Shown in pieces: positions 1 to 5,599 of a DNA stretch of 7,472 nt. The translations under genes were made by a program, and so were the position numbers. Position 1 is the stretch's first letter, and each line of letters begins with the position of its first letter. Origin of the DNA: Deltaproteobacteria bacterium. Its GTDB lineage: Bacteria > Desulfobacterota > DSM-4660 > Desulfatiglandales > B25-G16. The DNA lies in NCBI GenBank assembly GCA_020355145.1, contig CP070660.1, positions 743,273 to 750,744 of the forward strand, read 5' to 3'. The notes beneath the pieces were generated by a model. That model was not told the DNA's origin. It searched no databases and saw nothing but the letters and a program-made list of their open reading frames with translations.

Positions 1-705
1 AATGCTGTCTCTATTATAGCATCTCTAGAGCCCAAACCAGGGCGTTTCTATAATGATGAGGAAACTATCTATATAATGCCTGATGTGTACGTCTATAAGA
101 TGGGGGATGAGTTCATTATTGTTTTGAATGAGGATGGTCTTCCCAAATTAAGAATCAATGCCTTTTATAAAGAGACACTCGCCAAGAAAGATGAGGCATC
201 CAAGGCTACAAGGGAATACATTCGGGATAAGCTCAATAGTGCCTCCTGGCTCATCAAGAGCATTCATCAAAGGCAAAAGACAATCTACAGGGTCACAGAG
301 AGCATTGTTAAGTTCCAAAAGGACTTCTTTGCACTTGGACCAGTGCGTTTGAAACCAATGGTCTTGAGAGATGTAGCTGAGGATATACAGATGCATGAGT
401 CTACTGTAAGCAGGGTCATGAATAGCAAATATATGTACACCCCCTTTGGCATCTTCGAGCTGAAATATTTTTTGAACAGTGGTATCCAATCCGTTAATGG
501 AGTGGACAAGGTGGCCTCTTTGAGCGTTAAGGAGAGCCTTAAGGAGATAGTCAGGACTGAAGACAAGTCCAAACCCTATAGCGACCAGGGGATAGCTACT
601 ATCTTGAAACGATCGAATATAGAAATAGCACGGAGGACCGTGGCCAAGTATAGAGAGGTGCTTGGAATCCTTCCATCGAATCAGAGGAAAAAACCTTACA
701 GTTAA
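1..705 (+). CDS. rpoN: RNA polymerase sigma-54 factor RpoN, C-terminal part (5' end outside window)
   Basis: The frame is open from base 1 and ends at the TAA at 703-705, so this is the last ~234 residues of a protein usually near 450-500 aa. RpoN directs core polymerase to -24/-12 promoters and needs an AAA+ enhancer-binding activator to open them. Visible parts are the end of the core-binding domain (LEPKPGRFY near the window start), the helix-turn-helix of the -12/-24 binding region (around bases 352-480, containing ESTVSRVMNSKYMYTPFGIFELKYF), and the diagnostic RpoN box ARRTVAKYRE at 628-657, which reads the -24 element. An in-frame ATG at 76 is internal, not the start. The neighbours hpf and ptsN are the classical downstream partners of rpoN. 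A candidate target promoter lies in this same window at 4414-4429. Identification is secure. Confidence 0.97.
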   Translation, partial: NAVSIIASLEPKPGRFYNDEETIYIMPDVYVYKMGDEFIIVLNEDGLPKLRINAFYKETLAKKDEASKATREYIRDKLNSASWLIKSIHQRQKTIYRVTESIVKFQKDFFALGPVRLKPMVLRDVAEDIQMHESTVSRVMNSKYMYTPFGIFELKYFLNSGIQSVNGVDKVASLSVKESLKEIVRTEDKSKPYSDQGIATILKRSNIEIARRTVAKYREVLGILPSNQRKKPYS

Positions 706-888
706 TTTTTCCAGATTTACCCATTACCTTTAAGAGGGTCATTGAGTGGTACGGATCAACCTTGCCCTGTGAAATTCTCTTATCCATGTACAGTAGATGT
801 TCCTTTTGTCCACTCCAGGCGGATGACACGTGGAGGTGTCAGTGTTCCGGAGTAAGGGTAAATATCCAACTTCTTTGGGGGAGATAAG
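706..888 (+). other. Spacer between rpoN and hpf with a small dyad and an open Cys-rich frame
   Basis: There is no recognised gene here. A perfect 6-bp dyad, TGACAC at 824-829 and GTGTCA at 836-841 with a 6-nt loop, could be a weak hairpin or an operator; no T-run follows, so it is not an intrinsic terminator. One + frame (654-887) has no stop and ends one base before the hpf ATG. Its only ATG is at 786 and has no ribosome binding site. The hpf Shine-Dalgarno sequence GGGGGAG lies at 877-883. No -24/-12 element with the required spacing was found. Confidence 0.4.
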
Positions 889-1431
889 ATGGAGATATCT
901 GTTACTTTTAGGCATATGGAGCCCTCAACAGAATTAAAATCCTATGTAGAGGAAAAGGTCTATAAGGTAAAGAAGTACTTTGACTTTCCTGTTGAGGCCA
1001 ATATTGTCCTCAAGGTAGAAAAATTTAGGCACATTGCTGACATGACCTTATCTATTGATGGAAATAAGATTAAGGCTGTAGAGCAGACTGGTGATATGTA
1101 TTCCTCTATTGATCAGGTAATGGATAAGATAGAGGAACAGCTCAGGCGAATGCTCTCTCGAAAAAGGGAGTATAAATTGGGGAATATCAAAGGCGGGGAT
1201 TTCTTAAATGGTGAGATAGAGGCCCAAGATAAGTTGGCAGAACCAGGGCTAGATATAATAAAGACAGAAAGAGTGGATATAAAACCCATGGATATAAATG
1301 AGGCGGTAATGCAATTAGACCTATCAAAGGGAAATTTTCTTGTGTTTATCAATTCTAGATCAAAGAATATTAACGTTATCTACAAAAGAAAGGATGGGAA
1401 TTTGGGCCTTATTGAGGCCTTTACTAAATAG
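889..1431 (+). CDS. hpf: Long-form ribosome hibernation promoting factor (HPF/RaiA family)
   Basis: This 180-aa protein of the HPF/YfiA family binds the 30S decoding region and silences ribosomes in slow growth. The N-terminal domain (about residues 1-100) begins MEISVTFRHMEPSTELKSYV and has the basic stretch RRMLSRKREYK near residues 86-96 that ends the ribosome-binding fold. A linker leads to a C-terminal domain (about 122-178: RVDIKPMDINEAVMQLDLS, then a short beta-rich end). That tail is characteristic of long HPF, which forms 100S disomes by itself; short HPF is only about 95-110 aa. The start at 889 is supported by GGGGGAG at 877-883. It sits 20 nt before ptsN and after rpoN, the common arrangement, which suggests co-transcription. 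Nothing looks broken. Confidence 0.95.
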   Translation: MEISVTFRHMEPSTELKSYVEEKVYKVKKYFDFPVEANIVLKVEKFRHIADMTLSIDGNKIKAVEQTGDMYSSIDQVMDKIEEQLRRMLSRKREYKLGNIKGGDFLNGEIEAQDKLAEPGLDIIKTERVDIKPMDINEAVMQLDLSKGNFLVFINSRSKNINVIYKRKDGNLGLIEAFTK

Positions 1432-1451
1432 CTAATGTCAATGGTAAGGGA

Positions 1452-1913
1452 ATGAAACTCTCGGATATATTTAAACCACAGTTTATTATCCCTGATCTGA
1501 AGGCCCATGATAAAAAGGGGGTCTTGGAGGAGCTCTCACAGATTATAACTGAGCAAGAGAAATCCTTAAATAAAGGGACTTTACTTCAGGTTTTGTTGGA
1601 GAGAGAGAGGCTGGGAAGCACTGGTATAGGTGACGGGATTGCCTTACCCCATGGAAAATTAAGGGGATTGGATAAACTCTTGATCTCTTTTGGTAGAAGT
1701 ATTGATGGCCTGGACTTTGAGTCCATAGATGAACAACCCGCATATCTTTTCTTCCTTTTGCTGGCCCCTGAGAATTCAGCCGGTATGCACCTGAAATCCC
1801 TGGCCAAGATATCAAGGATCTTAAAGGATGGTAATCTTAGACAGCGGTTGATGGGCGCAGAAACAACGGAAGAGATCTACAAGATTATAATAGATAAGGA
1901 TGAGGAGTTTTAG
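1452..1913 (+). CDS. ptsN: PTS IIA protein of the nitrogen-regulatory type (PtsN / EIIA-Ntr)
   Basis: This 153-aa protein belongs to the PTS EIIA type-2 (fructose/Ntr) family, normally about 150-160 aa. The phosphorylatable histidine is in GIGDGIALPHGK (His67), preceded by LLERERLGSTGIG, the signature of this family. Without attached IIB/IIC domains it is expected to act as a regulator rather than a sugar transporter, accepting phosphate from a PtsP/NPr-type chain and controlling potassium and nitrogen or carbon functions in other bacteria. Its place after rpoN and hpf supports PtsN rather than a fructose IIA. The Shine-Dalgarno sequence TAAGGG at 1445-1450 leaves only one base before the ATG, which is tight, but no better in-frame start exists upstream. 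It ends 8 nt before the IIA-Man gene. HPr and enzyme I are not in the window. Confidence 0.93.
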   Translation: MKLSDIFKPQFIIPDLKAHDKKGVLEELSQIITEQEKSLNKGTLLQVLLERERLGSTGIGDGIALPHGKLRGLDKLLISFGRSIDGLDFESIDEQPAYLFFLLLAPENSAGMHLKSLAKISRILKDGNLRQRLMGAETTEEIYKIIIDKDEEF

Positions 1914-1921
1914 CCTCTCGA

Positions 1922-2329
1922 ATGATCGGTTTGCTTATAATAAGTCATGGTCGGTTAGCAAAGGAGATCCTTGAGGCAGCCGAATTTATTGTAGGCGCTG
2001 TTGAGGCAGTGGAGTGCATTTCTATTGATGCCATGAAGGATTCGAAAAGATTAAGGGATATGATCAAGAAGAAGATAGATGCTTTGGATCAGGGACAAGG
2101 TGTTCTTATTCTGACTGATATGTTTGGAGGGACACCATCAAATGTGGCCCTGTCTTTTCTTCAAAAAGACACAGTTGAGATCGTAACAGGCCTAAATTTA
2201 CCCATGGTAATAGCTATTGCCCAGAATAGGAAAGGGCATAGCTTAGCAGAAATAGCAGATATGGCAAAGACCGCGGGAAAGAGAAGCATCTCTCTGGCCA
2301 GCGAGTTACTTACACCAAAGGAAAATTAG
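1922..2329 (+). CDS. PTS IIA component, mannose (EIIA-Man) family, stand-alone
   Basis: This 135-aa protein is a single EIIA-Man domain. The active-site histidine is His9 in MIGLLIISHGRLAKE, and the second family signature LILTDMFGGTPSNVA spans about residues 63-76, where Asp66 is the conserved aspartate near the histidine. E. coli ManX fuses this domain to IIB; here it stands alone, as in the rpoN/hpf/rapZ neighbourhoods of many deltaproteobacteria, where it is thought to be regulatory. No IIB, IIC or IID gene lies in the window. The ATG is 8 nt after the ptsN stop. The nearest purine-rich sequence, GAGGAG at 1902-1907, lies inside ptsN 14 nt upstream, so translation may depend on coupling to ptsN. 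The gene closes the regulatory block; a repeat-rich spacer follows immediately. Confidence 0.92.
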   Translation: MIGLLIISHGRLAKEILEAAEFIVGAVEAVECISIDAMKDSKRLRDMIKKKIDALDQGQGVLILTDMFGGTPSNVALSFLQKDTVEIVTGLNLPMVIAIAQNRKGHSLAEIADMAKTAGKRSISLASELLTPKEN

Positions 2330-2425
2330 AAAGTGCCTAAAGTGAGCTAAAGTTGAAAGTTTAAGATTACAATTAGTCGTTTTTAACTCTAGGCACTTTA
2401 GGCATTTTTAGCTTTAGGCACTTTT
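2330..2425. repeat. Short-repeat / inverted-repeat island between the IIA-Man gene and gapA
   Basis: The outer arms AAAGTGCCTAAAG (2330-2342) and CTTTAGGCACTTT (2412-2424) are perfect 13-bp inverted copies about 69 bp apart. Inside, CTAAAG recurs on the left arm (CTAAAGTGAG, then CTAAAGTTGA) and TAGGCACTT/TAGGCATTT-type units recur on the right (2390-2425). The arms could pair in RNA as a long imperfect hairpin, but the element has no clear terminator U-tract and no coding capacity. It begins directly at the IIA-Man stop codon. It resembles dispersed short-repeat islands or a miniature element more than a designed regulatory site; the assignment is inference. Confidence 0.7.
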
Positions 2426-2444
2426 CTATAATCAGGGGGCAGTC

Positions 2445-3455
2445 ATGACAGTAAAGGTAGGAATTAATGGTTTTGGACGTATAGGTAGAATGGTTTTCCG
2501 TGCGGCATACAGAAGGGATGACGTTGAACTTTTGGCCCTAAATGACATTACTGATCCTAATACCCTTGCCCACCTTCTTAAATACGATTCAGTGCATGGA
2601 ATACTCAAGGCAGAGGTCAAGGTAGAGGAGAATAATATTGTAGTTAATGGAAAGGGGACAAGGGTTATCTCGGAGAAGGATCCTGGTAGAGTTCCCTGGA
2701 AGGATCTCGATGTGGATATAGTTCTCGAGTGTACAGGGCTTTTCAGAGATAGGCCACAGGCCTCTAAGCATTTAGACGCTGGTGCAAAAAAGGTGATCAT
2801 CTCGGCTCCAGCCACAGATCCTGATATAACCTTGGTACTCGGAGTCAATCATAAAAACTACGATCCAAAGGCCCACCATATCATTTCGAATGCATCATGT
2901 ACAACAAATAGCCTGGCCCCAATCTGTAAGGTTTTGTTAGACAGGTTTGGGATTGAAAAGGGCCTTATGACAACAATACATTCCTATACCACAGATCAGA
3001 GGCTTCTGGATTTTCCCCACAAGGATCTTAGGAGGGCCAGAGCAGCGGCTATTTCTATGGTCCCTACAACTACAGGAGCAGCAAAGGCAATCTCACTTGT
3101 TATTCCTGAACTAGCAGGTAAGATGAACGGGTTGGCCCTGAGGGTTCCTACCCCCAATGTCTCTTTAACCGATCTCGTGGTCCAGCTAAGCAGGCCCGCC
3201 TCTGCTCAAGAGGTAAATAGGGCCTTTGAAGAGGCCTCAAAGGGTAGTATGAAGGGCATCATTGAATATTGTGTTGAGCCCCTTGTCTCTTCTGATTACA
3301 GTGGGATTACAGCCTCTACTGTTGTGGATGCCCTATCTACAATGTCTATAGGGGACGATATGGTAAAGGTTCTCGCATGGTATGATAATGAGTTCGGCTA
3401 TGCAAACAGACTGGTAGATCTTGCTGTATATGCTGCCAAAGGCCTGGGACCGTGA
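2445..3455 (+). CDS. gapA: Type I glyceraldehyde-3-phosphate dehydrogenase
   Basis: This 336-aa cytoplasmic enzyme oxidises glyceraldehyde 3-phosphate with NAD and phosphate to 1,3-bisphosphoglycerate (glycolysis, reversible in gluconeogenesis). The NAD-binding Rossmann motif INGFGRIGRM covers residues 7-16, with Asp34 at the ribose position suggesting NAD preference. The catalytic site SNASCTTNSLAP places the nucleophile at Cys152, and His179 lies in TTIHSYTTDQ. The loop LLDFPHKDLRRARAAA (about 187-202) and WYDNEFGYANR near the C-terminus are family signatures. The length matches the usual 330-340 aa. AGGGGG at 2434-2439 supports the start. It overlaps tpiA by 4 nt, so the two are translationally coupled. 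A perfect TATAAT at 2427-2432 lies too close to the start codon to be a normal promoter. Codons show no break. Confidence 0.98.
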   Translation: MTVKVGINGFGRIGRMVFRAAYRRDDVELLALNDITDPNTLAHLLKYDSVHGILKAEVKVEENNIVVNGKGTRVISEKDPGRVPWKDLDVDIVLECTGLFRDRPQASKHLDAGAKKVIISAPATDPDITLVLGVNHKNYDPKAHHIISNASCTTNSLAPICKVLLDRFGIEKGLMTTIHSYTTDQRLLDFPHKDLRRARAAAISMVPTTTGAAKAISLVIPELAGKMNGLALRVPTPNVSLTDLVVQLSRPASAQEVNRAFEEASKGSMKGIIEYCVEPLVSSDYSGITASTVVDALSTMSIGDDMVKVLAWYDNEFGYANRLVDLAVYAAKGLGP

Positions 3456-4222
3456 AAAATAGAAAACCCTTAATGGCAGCTAACTGGAAGATGAATCTCT
3501 CCCTTGATGAGACAGGGGATCTCCTTGAAAGGGTTAGAGGGGCTGAAGTAGATTTTACCAAGGTTGACGTACTTGTTGCACCTCCCTTTACCACGCTTCA
3601 ATTGGCGAATAGACTACTGGCTGGGACGGATATCCTTTTGGCAGGGCAGAATATGCACTGGGAGGGGAAGGGGGCCTTCACAGGTGAGATTTCCCCCCTG
3701 ATGCTCAAGGAGGCAGGTTGCAGCCATGTAATCTTGGGGCACTCAGAGAGACGAACACTCTTTTTTGAAACCAATGAGATAATTAACAGGAAGGTAAATG
3801 CGGCAATTGAGGCGGGATTGATACCAATTCTGTGCATTGGCGAGACATTAAAAGAGAGAGATGGAAAAAAGACATTTGACGTTATTAGATCCCAGTTAAA
3901 TGAATCACTTAAGACTAGTTGCCAGCGCAGAGACCTACCTGAAAGCGTGGTTCTGGCCTACGAACCTGTTTGGTCTATAGGCACAGGTAAAACAGCCACT
4001 CCTGAACAGGCACAGGAGGTACACCTCTTTGTCCGTAGGTGGCTTGGTGAGAATTTTGACCATGATTCAGGGCAGGGCATCAGGATACTTTATGGTGGAA
4101 GTGTAAGGCCGGACAATATTAAAGAACTAATGTTGCAGCCAGATATTGATGGCGCATTGATTGGAGGGGCAAGTTTAAGGGCCGATTCATTCCTGTCCAT
4201 CATCAGATTTTATAAGGGTTGA
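3452..4222 (+). CDS. tpiA: Triosephosphate isomerase
   Basis: This 256-aa TIM-barrel enzyme interconverts dihydroxyacetone phosphate and glyceraldehyde 3-phosphate in the cytoplasm. Active-site residues are visible: Asn11 and Lys13 in AANWKMN, His97 in ILGHSERR, Glu171 in AYEPVWSIGTGKTATPEQAQ (with the mobile loop 6 just after), and the phosphate-binding LYGGSVRPDN near residue 213. The length is normal. The start is a GTG that shares bases with the gapA stop (GTGA, 4-nt overlap), a classic coupling arrangement. A later ATG at 3473 would begin at MAANWKMN and cut the usual N-terminal residues, so GTG is preferred. It is the last gene before a long spacer. The secG gene that often follows tpiA is absent, and pgk, often found just upstream of tpiA, is missing from this locus. 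Confidence 0.98.
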   Translation: MKNRKPLMAANWKMNLSLDETGDLLERVRGAEVDFTKVDVLVAPPFTTLQLANRLLAGTDILLAGQNMHWEGKGAFTGEISPLMLKEAGCSHVILGHSERRTLFFETNEIINRKVNAAIEAGLIPILCIGETLKERDGKKTFDVIRSQLNESLKTSCQRRDLPESVVLAYEPVWSIGTGKTATPEQAQEVHLFVRRWLGENFDHDSGQGIRILYGGSVRPDNIKELMLQPDIDGALIGGASLRADSFLSIIRFYKG

Positions 4223-4290
4223 TCTCCACTTATGCCTTTTATCTTATCTATCCGTTTTCCACATAAATACCTTCAGATTTCCACCGACCC

Positions 4291-4306
4291 TGTCATGTCT
4301 TTGACA
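4291..4306. promoter_or_regulatory. Candidate enhancer (activator-binding) dyad upstream of the sigma-54 promoter
   Basis: TGTCA (4291-4295) and TGACA (4302-4306) form a dyad separated by 6 nt, and a nested TGTC-TTT-GACA dyad lies at 4296-4306. The centre is about 115 bp upstream of the -24 element at 4414, the usual distance for binding sites of NtrC-type enhancer-binding proteins, which dimerise on such palindromes. The site is inferred from position and symmetry; the activator is not in the window. Confidence 0.4.
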
Positions 4307-4358
4307 CATTGCCGAATTTCTGGCTAAATATCTGTCTCCATGCGCTACCTGGGAATCA

Positions 4359-4377
4359 CTAAAGGTGGCCTAAAGGT
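4359..4377. repeat. Pair of 11-bp-spaced direct repeats CTAAAGGT
   Basis: CTAAAGGT occurs at 4359-4366 and again at 4370-4377, in the same orientation with an 11-bp period, about one DNA turn. It lies 40-55 bp upstream of the sigma-54 element, between it and the putative enhancer dyad. It may be a regulator half-site pair or only a local duplication; the CTAAAG core is also seen in the repeat island at 2330-2425. Confidence 0.35.
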
Positions 4378-4413
4378 TTGTAACTACTGGCAATTTTTCT
4401 TTTCATTATGTAA

Positions 4414-4429
4414 TGGTACAAAATATGCA
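4414..4429 (+). promoter_or_regulatory. Sigma-54 (-24/-12) promoter upstream of the HTH/EPS genes
   Basis: TGGTAC at 4414-4419 followed by TGCA at 4426-4429 matches the sigma-54 consensus (TGGCAC-N5-TTGCA). The invariant GG (4415-4416) and GC (4427-4428) are separated by exactly 10 nt, as required. Transcription would start near 4440, about 50 nt before the ATG at 4492. It lies in a non-coding spacer, faces the downstream genes and has a dyad at the expected enhancer distance. RpoN itself is encoded at the start of the window. In exosortase/PEP-CTERM systems, sigma-54 control of surface-polymer genes through PrsK/PrsR is known, which fits this context but is not proven by it. Confidence 0.7.
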
Positions 4430-4491
4430 CAAGAAAGAATCAGATAAATGGAATGATACAGGCATTAAAAGGCCTAAAAAAGAGGTCGAAG

Positions 4492-4665
4492 ATGGAAAGA
4501 GAGATCCTTACCGTTGAACAGCCAGCCGAGTTTTTACAATTAAGTAAGAGATCTGCCTATAAGCTTCTGAGAGAAGGTAAAATCCCAGGGAGAAAGATCT
4601 TGAACAAATGGAGATTCGAAAGGGAAAGCCTGAAGAGATGGCTGATTAAAGGAGAAGGAAAATGA
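4492..4665 (+). CDS. Small excisionase/MerR-type helix-turn-helix DNA-binding protein
   Basis: This 57-aa protein consists almost wholly of one winged-HTH domain of the excisionase/MerR-like class (HTH_17 type). It starts MEREILTVEQPAEFLQLSKR, continues with the recognition helix region SAYKLLREGKIPG, then the wing (RKILNKWRFERESLKRWL). This is the pattern VxxxAxxLxVSxxTVYxLxxxGxIPxxKxxxxWRF of that family. It probably binds DNA as a regulator; such proteins are also phage excisionases, but no integrase or att site is present. The ATG at 4492 is chosen because AGAGG at 4481-4485 sits 6 nt upstream; an alternative ATG at 4453 would add 13 residues and lacks a good ribosome binding site. It is the first gene after the sigma-54 promoter, so it is probably expressed from it and may control the EPS genes that follow. 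Confidence 0.85.
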   Translation: MEREILTVEQPAEFLQLSKRSAYKLLREGKIPGRKILNKWRFERESLKRWLIKGEGK

Positions 4666-4733
4666 GCAAGATTTTTTCTCCAAATATAGTTCATGTTCTT
4701 AGAGAAAAGGACATATTTGTTGAAATTGAATAA
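4662..4733 (+). CDS. Candidate 23-aa micro-ORF overlapping the HTH gene stop
   Basis: The ATG overlaps the stop of the HTH gene (ATGA at 4662-4665), and GGAG at 4651-4654 lies 7 nt upstream, so translational coupling is plausible. The product begins MSKIFSPNIVHVLREK and ends at the TAA at 4731-4733. It has no recognised domain. After the stop the same frame stays open to about 4785, so this could be the head of a decayed longer gene rather than a functional peptide. No homology can be claimed. Confidence 0.3.
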   Translation: MSKIFSPNIVHVLREKDIFVEIE

Positions 4734-4759
4734 GTTACTAATAAGGATGAAATAGGGGA

Positions 4760-5247
4760 ATGTATCTTGAATATTGGGGGCTAAAAAGGTTTCCCTTTGA
4801 TAATGTGGCTGATCCCTCTTTTTTTACCTATCAGAGTGCCACGAGGAGGCCTTGAGCCGTCTGCTTTATGCCTCTAAGATGGGGAAGGGTGGAGTGATGT
4901 TGACAGGGGATATTGGCTGTGGGAAGAGCTTGATTAGCAAGGTGCATAAAAAGAGATTGATAGAGGAAGGATCTGAGGTTAGTCTTTTACCCAACCCACC
5001 TTTAGGGCCTATAGAGTTTTTACAGGGGATACCTTATCAACTCGGCATTACAGAGCCCCCAGATTCTAAAGGTAAACTTTTGCAGATCCTCCATAAGAGG
5101 ATGATCCATAACATGGGACAGCATAAGGAGACCTTAATTATTGTAGATGAGGCCCAGATCTTAAATGAGGAGACCTTTGAGGATGCTATAGGTTTGTGGA
5201 TGCACAGTATCCAAGGGTGCTGGCAGAAACCGGCACTATCGGGATGA
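4760..5247 (+). pseudogene. ExeA/GspA-like AAA ATPase, frame-broken and 3'-truncated
   Basis: Translation from the ATG at 4760 gives MYLEYWGLKRFPFDNVADPS, the typical start of ExeA-like ATPases of secretion and EPS loci (including those tied to XrtA/PEP-CTERM systems). This frame soon ends at a TGA (4853-4855). The homologous continuation YLSECHEEALSRLLYA is in the -1 frame, entered at the T7 run 4819-4825. On the joined protein, Walker A is GDIGCGKS (about residues 50-57) and Walker B is LIIVDEAQ (Asp130-Glu131). After NEETFED (about residue 142) the sequence stops resembling the family, which usually continues for another 100 or more residues; the frame runs on to a stop at 5247 over another gene's DNA. 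So it has an intact P-loop but lacks the sensor/arginine-finger part. AGGGG at 4754-4758 is unusually close to the ATG. Non-functional unless the frame shift is used and the short form works. Confidence 0.8.
4819..4825 (+). other. T7 run at the ATPase frame break (slippery-type heptamer)
   Basis: Seven T residues occupy T-TTT-TTT in register with the upstream frame, formally matching the X-XXY-YYZ pattern for -1 frameshifting. Moving back one base restores the ATPase frame exactly (FF-YLSE). No obvious strong stem-loop follows. The simplest explanations are a one-base deletion in a homopolymer or a sequencing error; programmed slippage is possible but unproven. Confidence 0.5.
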
Positions 5248-5483
5248 TCAGTTTTATCTTATTGATTTGGGGCATCTTTAGGCAGGGGAATATGGTCTTT
5301 AGCTCTACCAGGGATATCTTCTATAAAGGGCTATGCATGGGATTTTTGGCGGGCTTCATTGGGTTACTCACGCATGCTGTTGCGGCAAATATATTCATTA
5401 TAGTCAGGATAATGGAGCCATTCTGGTTTGTATTGGCCATGGTGGTAATGATACCGGAGCTGGAATCAGAATCGATTTTGTGA
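5187..5483 (+). pseudogene. C-terminal fragment of an O-antigen ligase/polymerase-type membrane protein
   Basis: In this frame the sequence YRFVDAQYPRVLAETGTIG matches the conserved loop of O-antigen ligase / Wzy-type proteins (typically DxQYLRVLAETGxxG). It is followed by hydrophobic segments MISFILLIWGIF, about LCMGFLAGFIGLLTH and EPFWFVLAMVVMI, the usual last membrane helices. The parent proteins have about 400-450 aa and 10 or more helices and link or polymerise polysaccharide units at the inner membrane; only about 98 residues remain. The frame upstream closes with a TGA at 5178-5180, so the N-terminal part is absent. The available GTG at 5196 is not preceded by a ribosome binding site. 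It is fused head-on to the truncated ATPase, most simply by a deletion that removed the intervening EPS genes. The ligase identity is moderately sure; loss of function is very likely. Confidence 0.75.
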
Positions 5484-5599
5484 TATTTAACTCCTATGCC
5501 ATCTTCCTGGCCATATCAACACTTGAGACTTTTCTCAGACAGGATTTCACGCAGGCTTAAATTTAGATATGGATACAGAAAATCTGAAGGGATTAACAG

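Noticed and set aside
746..765. TGGTAC ... TTGC upstream of hpf as a sigma-54 promoter
   Set aside because: The spacing between GG and GC is 14 nt instead of 10, which sigma-54 does not accept.
824..841. TGACAC/GTGTCA dyad as a terminator of rpoN
   Set aside because: The stem is only 6 bp and no T-tract follows.
2427..2432. Perfect TATAAT that could be a -10 box for gapA
   Set aside because: Only 12 nt separate it from the ATG, so the transcript would start inside or after the Shine-Dalgarno sequence, and no acceptable -35 lies 16-18 nt upstream.
4492..4665. Excisionase-like protein as a sign of a prophage or integrative element
   Set aside because: There is no integrase, att-like duplication or tRNA nearby; this HTH class is also common in ordinary regulators.
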